This document shows positions 11,740 through 21,421 of a DNA stretch of 64,000 bases, one piece after another. Positions within the stretch are counted from its first letter, which is position 1, and every line of letters begins with the position of its first letter. The stretch covers positions 2,628,501-2,692,500 of the forward strand of contig CATIUR010000012.1 of NCBI GenBank assembly GCA_949592205.1, given 5' to 3'. Both the position numbers and the translations under genes were made by a program. The stretch comes from Helichrysum umbraculigerum. Lineage: Eukaryota; Streptophyta; Magnoliopsida; Asterales; Asteraceae. Under the pieces are notes generated by a model. That model was not told the DNA's origin and ran no database searches. It saw nothing but the letters and a program-made list of their open reading frames with translations.

Positions 11740-12828
11740 TTATTTGCATTCAGAGGCAAAATGACCGAGTTTATGACAGTTAAAACACAAGACTTCAGAT
11801 TTCTTGAAATTTTGTTTTCCACTAGTTTTGTTTTTGTAGGATTCGTTTGAAAACCTAGAATTTGAGTTTTGTCTAGATTTGGATGAAGATGAACCTTGTT
11901 TTGAAAATCTTTTGAATTTTCCAGCCATCATTGCCATTTCATGAGCTAGTGATTCAAGATCACTCTCATCATCTACTGACACATCAGCTTCATCACCAGA
12001 GTGAGATGGAATTTCCTTAGCAGTGTCAGTATTAGATGAGGAAGGTATTTCTTCAGTGGGAATACCTTTAGCCATCATGGCAATGTTGTTCAGTTTGTAG
12101 CTCTTAGTTAAAGCTTGTTTTTGAGCACGATTTTGTTCCTTGTTTAAAAAAGTGCCAAACAGTGATTTTAAGTTCATGTTTTTCATGAGACCAGTGTCTC
12201 TGAGGATGTCAATAGAGTGATCCCAACTACTAGGTAGTGAGTCCATAAATTTTTTCATAACATCCAAGGATTCTTTCTTATTTCCAGCAGCCTTTATGTC
12301 ATTCATCAAACAGTTAAACCTATTAAATGTTTGAGTTAAGGTTTCACTTTCACTTGCCATGAAAAGTTCATATTGTCGATTTAGAAAAATTCTTTTGTTT
12401 TCAATAACATGATCAAGTCCCTCGTACATGGTACACAGAGTACTCCACATTTCTTTTCCATTTGTGCAGTTAATAATATAGTGATAAACCTCATTTGGTA
12501 AAGACATGACAATAAAGGACTGAAGTTGAGCATCAATATCAACTAGAGTTTTATCTTCCTCAGACCATTGGCTTTCAGGTTTTACAATACTCCTAGGAGT
12601 ATCATCCTCTTGCTCACTGCCAGGTGCAGTAGGATTTCTTTCAATCAGAATCCGAGGAACATGAGGCCCTTCATTCAAGGTTTTAATTAGTTGATTGTTT
12701 TGTGCCCTCAGAAACAACAGCATACGACCTTTCCAGAGAGAAAAGTGCTCAGGGTAAAATGTGGGCGGTTTCCCTTTGGATCGATTGTCAACGTATGCAG
12801 ATGATTCCTTAGAAGGGTTAGTAGTCAT
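11740..12828 (-). pseudogene. C1 gag N-terminal part (UBN2-like) with CCHC knuckle
   Basis: I take the ATG at 12828 (MTTNPSKE) as start; the open frame extends slightly upstream without an ATG and would run toward the primer site. About 360 residues: a UBN2/retrotransposon-gag-type helical domain in the first ~230 residues (motifs FSLWKGRM, WSTLCTMYEG, RFNCLMNDI), then a Ser/Asp-rich linker and a CCHC knuckle CFNCHKLGHFASEC at the end. A stop directly after the knuckle separates it from the 11377-10212 extension. Between 11740 and 11378 the coding continues in shifted frames with an acidic Ser/Asp-rich stretch, so at least one indel and two stops break the gene. Structural particle protein. 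Confidence 0.85.
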
Positions 12829-12858
12829 GACAGATCTGAATATTATGTTATTCAATCT

Positions 12859-12870
12859 GCTCTGATACCA
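12859..12870 (-). other. C1 primer binding site (initiator Met tRNA)
   Basis: The minus strand reads TGGTATCAGAGC, two bases inside the inferred LTR end. Confidence 0.88.
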
Positions 12871-12872
12871 AT

Positions 12873-13816
12873 TATTAGTCCCGAATACTTTAAGTTAAGT
12901 ATTAAACTACTAACACACTTAATTGTAGAGGGGGGGGGGGGGGGGTGAATACAATTTTTCAAGTTTAAAGATATTTTATTGATATTAATCAAAATAATTC
13001 TTTACAACAATTACTTGCGGAAGTAGAAAAGACAAACTAATCTAAGTAATTGACTTGATGACAAATATTAAATACAACAGGTCACACAGCAACAGACGCT
13101 GATGACTGTCAGTGATCTCAAACACCCAAGTGTTGGCACAATTCTCGCTGATGGAACAGGAGTTACTGCTATAGATCAAAGGTTGTATTTAATGCTATGT
13201 TTTTTTGGTATTCAATACGGTTGTTGAGGTAGCTATTTATAGCCAAAGACTTTCAATATTATTTAAGGAATAATATTTTTCAACCGTTTGAATTTTTGTC
13301 AAAGATTTATTAAATCCCTTGGGAAAAGGTATAAATCTTTGACAACACATAAATCTGAATTTATTCTTTGAGTGTAAGACCATTTTTGCAGAAAGGACGA
13401 TTTCTTTTTCTGCAAACAGGAATGCAAGATTCCTAGTTTCATTCCCAAAGTGGCAAAAGTCTTTTATCCAGATATATGTGATGAACCCTCTCAAGTACAC
13501 CGGTATTTGTCAGATCCGTGCACTTTCTTGGTAACGTTGCAGATTCTTCTTCAAGAGATCAGTTGATCTTCCACTTCAACTAAAATCTTCTATCTCTTTC
13601 TTCAGTCTTCGACTTCATAAAGCAGCTTCAATTAATCTTCAGCAACGTGGTGTCTTTTAACACAGATGATCAGCGAGTAAGTTATCAAGGACATTGATAC
13701 ATACTTACTCGCTGATGTCATATTAGACATGGATACTGCACAACAGATGGCAGTTTAACTAAATAAGTTATCAGGGACATTGATACATTATCAGCGTCGC
13801 AGCTCTTGTTTTGTCA
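12873..13816 (-). repeat. C1 5' LTR (approximate boundaries)
   Basis: The inner end is set by the primer site. The expected terminal TG on the plus strand reads TA (TATTAGTCCC), consistent with a mutated end. The outer end is placed at a CA just before E5 coding homology resumes; about 944 bp. It includes a run of 16 G (12930-12945) and two copies of a short block resembling gttatcaNggacattgata (near 13680 and 13768). No partner LTR is in the window, so the length is an estimate. Confidence 0.6.
12930..12945 (+). repeat. Homopolymer of 16 G
   Basis: A mononucleotide run in the C1 LTR followed by TGAATAC. It is likely an expanded version of a shorter G tract at this LTR position. Confidence 0.9.
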
Positions 13817-13822
13817 TACATA

Positions 13823-14064
13823 AATTAAATAGAGAAGTGTCAGTGACCCAACAACAATAGATTTAGAGTCTACATCAAATAGGAAAATCCCATTTCCGGC
13901 TCGTCTTAAACAACGACCCGACAAGCTTAAGTCTTTTAAGCTTGATAGGAAATTCATAGATACCGTATCTAAAGTTCCTTCCAAAAAGTACTTCAAAAGG
14001 CTTCTTACATCCAGGGATAAGGTACCCGAAGTACCTAATGTCCTACTGAACGAGGAATGTTCAG
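13823..14064 (+). pseudogene. E5 gag-protease fragment, left of E4
   Basis: An open plus-strand frame of about 80 codons whose end (FIDTVSKVPSKKYFKRLL) aligns with the E4 segment FLDTVSRIPSSTKYIRRML, just upstream of the protease. It stops inside the conserved ECSA motif because E4 inserted there, and resumes at 37494. The N-terminal part was removed by C1. Confidence 0.8.
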
Positions 14065-14565
14065 TGATGTGACGCAAAAAGTCATGTTTTCAAGGCCATT
14101 ATTCCACACTTTTTGGGCACATCTTTAGTGAAAACATTCCAAAAAATCATTATTTTCTAAAATTCACTAAAGTGCTAAAAATATAGACGTTGCTACAAAA
14201 GTCAGTAAAAACATCCGAATAACGAGCAAAACGGAGCAAACAAGCAGCAACCAATTCTCGCACCCTCATTTATCCTATGATAAGCATATTCTAACCTTAT
14301 GATATGATGTAATAGGTAAAATCGAGAAGAGAAAATCAAGAATCATGCAAATCAGATAAAGAACGGAGAAGACAGGACGGTTACAAACTCCTATAAAGTG
14401 ATTTTGGCTATGCTAAAATTATACACATCCAATTTCAGTGAGATTGGCACCATTATAATCGTAACAGAATTACGAAGACGCAGGCGAAAGAAACAGGTCA
14501 AACGGACGCATAACGAAGGAGATACGGACGTTTTAAGCAACGAACGAAATCAGACGGAAGCCGTA

Positions 14566-14660
14566 TATGGCCTTGCACACCATATACGGCCCTTCATAGA
14601 CCGTATACAGCCCTTTATACACTGTATACGACCCTATGAAGGCCGTATACAGCCCCTAGT
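14566..14660 (+). repeat. CCGTATACGG palindromic repeats in E4 5' LTR
   Basis: Five or so degenerate copies of the self-complementary motif ccgtatacggccc, spaced about 18-22 bp, 80-175 bp upstream of the TATA box. The 3' LTR carries the same array at about 35368-35460. Confidence 0.85.
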
Positions 14661-14741
14661 ACCCCATATGCTGCCCGTTTGTGCTTTGTTTGCTTGTACG
14701 TGCGTGCTTCGCGACTTGTACGGCTGATTTCAAGCTTTGCC

Positions 14742-14749
14742 TATAAATA
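14742..14749 (+). promoter_or_regulatory. E4 5' LTR TATA box
   Basis: TATAAATA in context gcctataaatagg, conserved in the 3' LTR at 35545-35552. It is followed at plausible distance by a CT-rich untranslated leader. Confidence 0.8.
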
Positions 14750-15438
14750 GGAGGTCACTCCTCCAACAACACATACACTTCATCATTCCATTCATTTCTC
14801 CATTTCCACTTTCTCTCTCACACTCTCTCTCTCTCTCTAAACTCTCTATCTCTCTAAACTCTCTTTCTTTCTTTCCCTCTCTAGAAATTAGGGTTTGATC
14901 CAGTTAGTTCTCAGTTAGTATTTAACTGAAACTAATGGAGGGGCTACTTTTGTAATAGCGTAGGGAATAGTCCAGGAGCTTTTATTGTAATATTTTCAAG
15001 GATATTGCGGAAGTTCTGCTTGTACTCTCTCTCTAAACGCTTATTCAATCTACGCTTTATTAACGGTTACTTCTTTCCTTATCTGTTATAATGATAATTG
15101 CTATTGTTATTATGCTAGATTTAGAACCTGTTATTATGCGTAGTGAGTAGTTTCCTTGTGTGTTTGTTATGATGTAGTTAGGTTATATATGTGTGGGGTG
15201 ATGCTGTTTTAAAATATATGATTGGGATAACAACATTATGAAACAACGGAGGTAACGTTATACGGCTTTCATTTGTATAGCGCCGGAATCATCACTTATG
15301 TGTGTAGTACGGAACGTGGAAGCTATGAAAGTCGTGGGCACAATCCGTTGTGGGAGTAATGATCCCAATCATATTATATAATGAGAACCGGTGATTTATT
15401 AACTTTGTATTTATGAATTTCTAAACCTAATCGCCTTT

Positions 15439-18378
15439 TGTAACACCCCCAAATTTAACAGTTTGCGGAAGCGACGTTTTGGGTGTTACTAATCAATACT
15501 CACAAGCACAAAGGATACAGTGAACGACTCTAAATGGGACGTTCGAAAAGTTATTACATTAATACATAAGTAGTTTCAAGATACAAGCTCGAGTTCAGTA
15601 ATTTCCTAGAGATTCTAATACATAACAACTAGTACAAAAGTAATGTAATAAAATCTCCAAGCTTGTAATGCATGCGACTCGAGCTAAGTAGGCTTATCCT
15701 GCTGGGCATCCCTACTGATGCTGTGTACCTGAGAAGCATTACTAAAACGGTCAACCAAAAGGTTGGTGAATCTCACAGGTTTGTAAGTAAGTAAACAGTT
15801 TGAACACACAAGTAGTATTTGTAAATCATAGTCAGCCAGTAAGTAACGATCACAAGTCATGCTCATCGTTAACTTAAGTTTTAATAAGTGGGTGGTTGCA
15901 AGTCATGCAAACCGTTTGATACAATCGCCATGAGCCACCATAGTTGATGCTTAACGTACAGTAAATATAGGTACCCCCTCATGAATGTAATCCAAAACAT
16001 TCATACGGAACGAGTAAGAAACGCCCGTTTCTACAGGAACGGTTCGTGGTAGTGCTTGCTACCCCGGGCGGGGATTGTCAGTCCCATATGGATCCATATA
16101 CTAAAACTCGCGCTTATCACATAACTAACAACTATGATTCAGGAGGATTTCATTGGATTAGTCGTAAACTCATGCAATTGGCGTATCGTTAATCTCGTTC
16201 AGTAAGTAAATCATGGCAGCAAGTAAGTTTTGTGTGTTCATGTAAAACAGTAATGCATCTCACCCCTGAGTATAAAACAGTAAAGTAGGGGCTGTAAGAC
16301 TCACCTGAGTCTGGCAGACGATGTACTAAGTAAGCAAGTAGTATTCCCGATCTAGCAACCCTTAGCGTCCTAATACGCATAAGGTTTAGTAAGTAAATGA
16401 AATACTTGTAAAGTATCCATGCTAGTTGTTCCCAAACTAGTTAATGTCCATTAGTTTGTTTGTAAGTTTGTAATCGTTTGTAAATCGTAGTTTGTATAAA
16501 AGTTGTACGGTTCGTTTGTTATCGGTGTATAATAATAATTCCATCCATTATTATTATGTATTCATAGTAGTTGTACAGTTGTAAAGTATACTCGTATGAT
16601 CGTTTGTTTGTATTACAACATGTATCGTTTGTGTACGTTCCAATGGGCTTAGTCCCCAAAGGGTACGAGTGAAACCTCGTAAGTATTCGTATGTAAGTTC
16701 GTATCAGTTAACGTGTAATCCAGCACGTAACTAGTGGGTAAACTTGTAAGTTCGTATCGGTTGCAATCCCGTGTAGTGTACAAGAGTAAGTTCGTTGGAG
16801 TGTAATCTCCTAAGTATTTCGAGTGTAAACTCGTACGCGTGTGTGAGTGAAATCTCACGTTTAGTTTAGTATAGTCTTGTACGTATTTAAGTATTGTTGT
16901 ATACTTCCAAAAGTATAGCATTTTCGTATATAAGTCATATCGTATTCGATTTAGTATTTGAAAAGTGATTCCTACACTTATATAATATTTTGTTTTCTGA
17001 TCTGAACTATCTGCGACACAAGGCTTGTGTCGCAGACCATATGCGACATAAGGTCTGTGTCGTATGGATTGGTTTCTGATTTAGTGTTTATGCGACACAA
17101 TGGTTGTGTCGCAGACAAGAGTACGACATATTGGTACGACATAGTCGTTGTGTCGCAATCAAGCGATAGGTAAATTTTGTGTCGTATGTGATACGACATA
17201 TGGTGCGGCATAAGCGTTGTGTCGCATACATTGCGACATAACGTGCGACATAACATGCGACATAGTGTTGTGTCGCATGAAATTTTGGTCCGATGCGACA
17301 CAAGAGGTCTGTTCGGAATTTTAGTTTCCGAAAACGTATTTTCCGGTTTCCGTTGGGTCTAGAACTTTTATACTAGTTTTAATATGTTATAATAAGTCCA
17401 TAATAACTATTGGTAGTCGTTTTTAAGGTTTGTGGTGTCGTTTTCTTTAAAATGACCAAAACCGACATTTACGTTAACGTGTTCAAAAACAAGTTTTAAT
17501 TACATATTTGGACATTACTAAGCTAGGGAAACATTAATCTAGCAAAATAAAAGTAATCAGAAAAGTTTCGGGTCGCCGGAAAACTTACAAAGTGATCGAA
17601 TCGAGAAACCGAAAAGATAGAGTTGTAGCCCTCGTCGTAGTGATCGTCGTTGCTCCTTTCCGTTTTGTGATTTATGTTTGTTTCGGGTGTGTTTTCTAGA
17701 GAGAGAGAGTACCGATTTTAGAGAGAGAGATGAGAGAGTTTGAGAGAGAGTTGGAGATGATGGAGTATGGTGTTGTGTTTGAGTGTGGAAGGAGAAAGCA
17801 TGGGGGGTGATGTCCCCATGCTTGGGCCGGTTTTTGGGTGGGGCCACAAGGTGTGGTCTCACCAATTTTTCGTTCCCCCGCGTTTGCGCTCCGTGCGGTG
17901 TTCGTTTCCCCGGTCGTTTAAACGTTAAAATCATTTATGCGCGATTAAATATACGTTTTAAAATACGAAATATTACACGATAATTTAATGGTAGTATTTT
18001 ACCAAAATACTAGTTTCTAAGTTATAAAATATAACTTTGATTTGTTTAGTCGGTTGGTCGAGTTTTCGGAGAGTCCGGTGACGTTTTGGTTAAAACATAC
18101 GTTTTCGTTATATTATAATCATAATATAAAGTAATAATCATAGTAATTAAATAATGTCACATTATTTAATAGTTGTTTTATCAGTGTACGCAAGTTTGTA
18201 CAGTTGTTGTTTTATACGATATTTGTACTAATCGTATACGCGTATATATATACATATATTCCATCCATATACATATATATAAGTAAGTAATGTATATAAT
18301 CCTATTTCATATTATATACAAGTAATAAACACGTAATTAGGAAAATTTTAAATTTACCCTAAATTTGGGGTTGTTACA
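15439..18378 (-). repeat. E3 3' LTR
   Basis: A 2940-bp LTR with TGTAACACCC start and TTGTTACA end. It contains a CpG-rich TGCGACACAA array (17010-17298) and a GA-rich tract near 17700. It lacks the 133-bp deletion found in the 5' copy. Confidence 0.95.
17010..17298. repeat. TGCGACACAA palindromic array in E3 3' LTR
   Basis: Alternating tgcgacacaa and ttgtgtcgca units. The first pair (17012-17034) has 10-bp perfect arms around GGC. The 5' LTR has the same array at about 22993-23281. Confidence 0.88.
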
Positions 18379-18388
18379 TTCTCCCCTT
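18379..18388 (-). other. E3 polypurine tract
   Basis: The minus strand reads AAGGGGAGAA directly against the 3' LTR, primer for plus-strand DNA synthesis. Confidence 0.85.
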
Positions 18389-18537
18389 GTTAATTAAATT
18401 TCGTCCCGAAATTTGTTCGAAGTGGTAATCGGTAGCTTGATATTCGTTAGGTAACTACATTACGTACCAGTAGTCTACAGTAGTAGGGTATATCCTACAG
18501 TGTTTGAAATCAAGAAATTGTCAGGTGGTAACGTACC

Positions 18538-19152
18538 CTAATTTTTGTTGTCTGGAGGTAGTGGGCATTGGGCCTTGAGATGGCCCGCACTCCCACAGTT
18601 GAAGCAGAGTTTCGCTTTGGGAGGGTTCGTACTTTTTGGGTCGGACTTGCATCGACTGGTGGGTGTGGTACACGGGTTGTCATGATGTCGAGTGCATCGA
18701 GCACAGTAAGGTCTATTTCCCCTGTAAACTTTCACCCTTTTTGCTGGAGGTGGTGTAAAATCAGCGTCGGTATCCTTTTTAGTAGGATTACTTTGTGAAG
18801 TTGGTGGTGGAGTAGGGTTTTCTAAGGCTGTCAAACGTAGCTCGTACTCACGCATACGCAGGTCGTTTTGGAAAGCAATTCGTCGCAGGTCATCAATGTC
18901 CTCCCGTGCTTCAGTCAGTTGTTTTAGCAGCGAATCAATAGTTTGGTTGAGGTGACTGACTGATTCAGTAGTTAAGGTTACATCAACTGGTGCTTTTGCA
19001 GCAGTTGGAGCAGCAGGAACAGCAGGTGCCATTTCTGATTCGGCGGAGTGTTCTGTATCACACTCGAGTTCGAGGAGGTAAGGAAACATCGTTGGTTCCT
19101 CACTAAGCAGGTCATCATCCAAGGTAGGATTGTTGGCGGAGTAAGTTGTCAT
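18538..19152 (-). CDS. E3 second ORF: coiled-coil protein with nucleocapsid-like zinc knuckle, 204 residues
   Basis: A complete ATG-to-stop frame placed where pol should be, 300 bp after gag. Residues 1-60 are acidic then Ala/Pro-rich. Residues about 62-112 show heptad spacing typical of a coiled coil (HLNQTIDSLLKQLTEA, YELRLTALEN). A Pro/Thr/Lys linker leads to a cysteine box (C150 to C168, PYCARCTRHH) and a canonical CCHC knuckle C183-C186-H191-C196. The cysteine region resembles the nucleocapsid end of the Gag of E3 itself (PYCSNCNRHH), as if that segment was duplicated and joined to an oligomerisation domain. RNA binding and self-association are inferred; it might aid particle assembly or packaging. 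I know no family name for it. Confidence 0.75.
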   Translation of the reverse strand: MTTYSANNPTLDDDLLSEEPTMFPYLLELECDTEHSAESEMAPAVPAAPTAAKAPVDVTLTTESVSHLNQTIDSLLKQLTEAREDIDDLRRIAFQNDLRMREYELRLTALENPTPPPTSQSNPTKKDTDADFTPPPAKRVKVYRGNRPYCARCTRHHDNPCTTPTSRCKSDPKSTNPPKAKLCFNCGSAGHLKAQCPLPPDNKN

Positions 19153-19451
19153 TTCCTACGAAAATATTATTCTATTTAAGAATTTTTACCAGCAAGTGAA
19201 GTTCTATTGGATGACTTGTTAAAATAACGAATAATACACAAGTTCCCGGTCTCAACCAGTGTGAGACATTTGGGGAGAGAGTTGGGTTATTGTATCTAAA
19301 GTGTAAGGCAAATCGTGTTGTCGGTATTTAAGTAGTCGGTCGTTTCCTAATCCTATTGTGTACTTAGGATCAAAGAAAACACACAGAATAAAACACAGTT
19401 ATACATAAATAGTTTAAGCGAGAGATTTATGAGAAAAATAGATTTGGGTAG
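19153..19451 (-). other. E3 spacer between gag and second ORF
   Basis: About 300 bp of non-coding sequence. No protease, reverse transcriptase or integrase similarity is visible; this is where Pol was lost. Confidence 0.6.
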
Positions 19452-20543
19452 TCAAAGAATGAGCGTACCCGGGTTGAGTAAATCACAGAGTCTCGGATTC
19501 GGGTCATCTTCCCTAGCGTTAATCACATAAGCTCTGCTCCTCGTATTGTTGGTTCGGGGTTTCAGCTTAGGGCAATCCTTCCTGAAGTGCCCGGTACCAT
19601 TGCACTCATAGCAGGTTTTGGGTGCAGAATTATCAGTACCAGTGAGGTTGGTTCGGCAGTCTTGGGCCAGGTGCCCGAATTTCTTGCACTTAGTGCAGGG
19701 ACAGGAGCCGTTATGATGGCGATTACAGTTGGAGCAGTAAGGCTTGCTCCCCTTGTAAGCCCTTGAGTCATTGGCATTGACTGTTGCAGGCTTTTTGTCG
19801 GAGGTAGTGTTGGATGAGTGGGGACTCACTTCCCATTTGCGTTTGTTACTCGCAGACGGGGTTGAAGTCGAGCCACGGCGGACAGAATTGGCCGTTAACT
19901 CATGAGCCATACGAATGGCGCTCTGGATGGTTCCCGGTTTGGATGAGGTAACTAAATCTTGAAGTCGCTCGGGAAGTCCATCAACGTACTTTTCGATCCT
20001 TTTGTACTCAGGATCAACCATGGATGGGCACAAGAGTGCCAGCTGGTGAAAACGATTGGTGTAGCCGGTGATGTCATCACCCTGCATCTTGTGATTCCAG
20101 AATTCTAACTCTAGTTGCTTCAGCTCATCTCTCGGGCAGTACTCGCCCCTCAGCATATTCTTTAGTTCATCCCACTGTAGTTTGTAAGCATCGGCAATGC
20201 TCACCGTTTGCGCATAAGTGTTCCACCAAGTAAGGGCGGTGTCAGAAAAGGTGCTGGCGGCGAATTTAACTTTATCCTCTTCCTTGCAGTTGCAGATGAG
20301 GAACACTGATTCGATTTTCTCGGTCCATCGAATCAGACCGATTGCTCCTTCAGTTCCTGCAAAGTTCAGCGGCTTGCAGTTATGGAAATCCTTGTAGGTG
20401 CAGGTTTTGGGTTGTGGTCCATTAGTAGCTGTATCTTCGCTACCAGGGTTTGATGTTCGGGTAGCTAGGGCTTGAGCCACGCTACGGGCAATTATACCCG
20501 CTACTTCGGCTTCAGTAAGCATGATTTGACGTCGAGGAGGCAT
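19452..20543 (-). CDS. E3 Gag with two CCHC knuckles, truncated before protease
   Basis: I chose the ATG at 20543 (MPPRRQ), matching the MPPK start of E1 and E6; an in-frame ATG at 20570 also exists. About 363 residues. The retrotransposon gag domain (YKDFHNCKPLNF through QDLVTSSKPGT) is nearly identical to that of E1. Zinc boxes: PYCSNCNRHHNGSC, CTKCKKFGHLAQDC and CYECNGTGHFRKDC. The protein runs on to VINAREDDPN, the point where E1 and E6 enter the protease, then ends after about 16 unrelated residues. Pol was thus deleted immediately after nucleocapsid and Gag retained intact. It forms the particle shell and packages RNA. Confidence 0.9.
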   Translation of the reverse strand: MPPRRQIMLTEAEVAGIIARSVAQALATRTSNPGSEDTATNGPQPKTCTYKDFHNCKPLNFAGTEGAIGLIRWTEKIESVFLICNCKEEDKVKFAASTFSDTALTWWNTYAQTVSIADAYKLQWDELKNMLRGEYCPRDELKQLELEFWNHKMQGDDITGYTNRFHQLALLCPSMVDPEYKRIEKYVDGLPERLQDLVTSSKPGTIQSAIRMAHELTANSVRRGSTSTPSASNKRKWEVSPHSSNTTSDKKPATVNANDSRAYKGSKPYCSNCNRHHNGSCPCTKCKKFGHLAQDCRTNLTGTDNSAPKTCYECNGTGHFRKDCPKLKPRTNNTRSRAYVINAREDDPNPRLCDLLNPGTLIL

Positions 20544-20570
20544 GTTCCTTGAAACAATAATAAAGAACAT

Positions 20571-21405
20571 GTGAGGATTTGAATAAGAATTATGGCGGTG
20601 ATGATTTAGTACATTTAAAGAAATTTCGTCAACGGTTGAAATTGGTTCAAAGTTTGTGGGTTATAAATAAGTTTATACAGTTTCGAAATTTTTGAAAATT
20701 TCATAAAACATTTTGTAAGAAATTTTTGTAACATGTTTGACAAAAATACATTTGTTATAAAATTTTGATGAATAAAAGAAATCGGTTGTATAATTTGAAG
20801 TCTGACGGAGACTTGGGTTGAAAATGATTTTATTGGGATACCTATAACGGTACGGTGGGGTACGTTGTAGAATGGTATAAACGTCGAATTAGGTAGAAAT
20901 AGTAAATGAAAACAAGGTCTCGATCTTTATATCGAAGGACGTTCGAGTAACTATGGTTGTCAGTTATAACGGTGTGGAAGTCTTCGGACGTAAGTCGGTA
21001 GTCGTGAATTTATAAAAATCGAATAAGGATGAAACGACGAGAGTCGGGTTGTCGTTTGTTTGATAAAATTTTGAAAGTGAATTTCGTAGTAGTCGAGAGA
21101 GAGTATCGTATCGGGGAAAGAGGCCTATGTATATATATATATAACACATAACCGCCTAGTGTGTGTCTAGCATAATCAAGTAAAAGTCCCGGTTCTCTCG
21201 AGGTCAGAGTCAGCTAATGCATTCCGGTTCAACATAACCCCTTTCAGAACTCACATCATCTTCATTTAATTGTACATAGTTGATCAGGCTATGTTAAATT
21301 AAACTCGTATGCTGTAATTCCTGAACCAGTTATACCTAATGAGGAATACTGCCTAACGGTCATAGTCTAGGCCCACTAAATGCAACCTAGTTCACTATAA
21401 CCTTA
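20571..21405 (-). other. E3 5' leader
   Basis: The part next to the primer site (about 21180-21405) matches the leaders of E1 and E6. The rest is AT-rich without a convincing ORF, so E3 lacks an upstream leader ORF. Confidence 0.6.
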
Positions 21406-21418
21406 GGCTCTGATACCA
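21406..21418 (-). other. E3 primer binding site (initiator Met tRNA)
   Basis: The minus strand reads TGGTATCAGAGCC, three bases inside the LTR. Confidence 0.93.
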
Positions 21419-21421
21419 ATC

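Larger units (their letters stand above)
7692..13816 (-). mobile_element. C1: SIRE/Maximus-like Ty1/copia element, degenerate
   Basis: On the minus strand: 5' LTR (about 13816-12873), primer site, gag, coiled-coil gag extension, then protease, integrase and reverse transcriptase in copia order (integrase before reverse transcriptase). The rest of RNase H and the 3' LTR lie beyond E1, off the left edge. The lineage call rests on motif spacing in integrase and reverse transcriptase and on the large Gag with UBN2-like and coiled-coil segments. C1 interrupts E5: Athila coding homology begins immediately right of it. The right boundary is uncertain by a few bases (CA at 13816 or 13820). Confidence 0.85.
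14065..15438 (+). repeat. E4 5' LTR, first segment (U3, promoter)
   Basis: Matches 34867-36220 of the 3' LTR. It contains the palindromic CCGTATACGG array, a TATA box and a CT-rich leader (14816-14880). It ends where E3 inserted; the last five bases are the TSD ccttt. Confidence 0.92.

Noticed and set aside
14398..14727. Plus-strand ORF of 109 residues in the E4 LTR (repeated at 35201-35530)
   Set aside because: It lies in U3 upstream of the TATA box, so it would not be on the element RNA, and its repetitive part is the CCGTATACGG array.
16978..17303. Cysteine-rich small ORFs in the E3 LTRs (also 22961-23286) and in the solo LTR (26679-27030)
   Set aside because: Their Cys/Arg/His/Thr periodicity comes from translating the TGCGACACAA palindromic arrays in several frames; no start context, no conservation beyond LTR identity.
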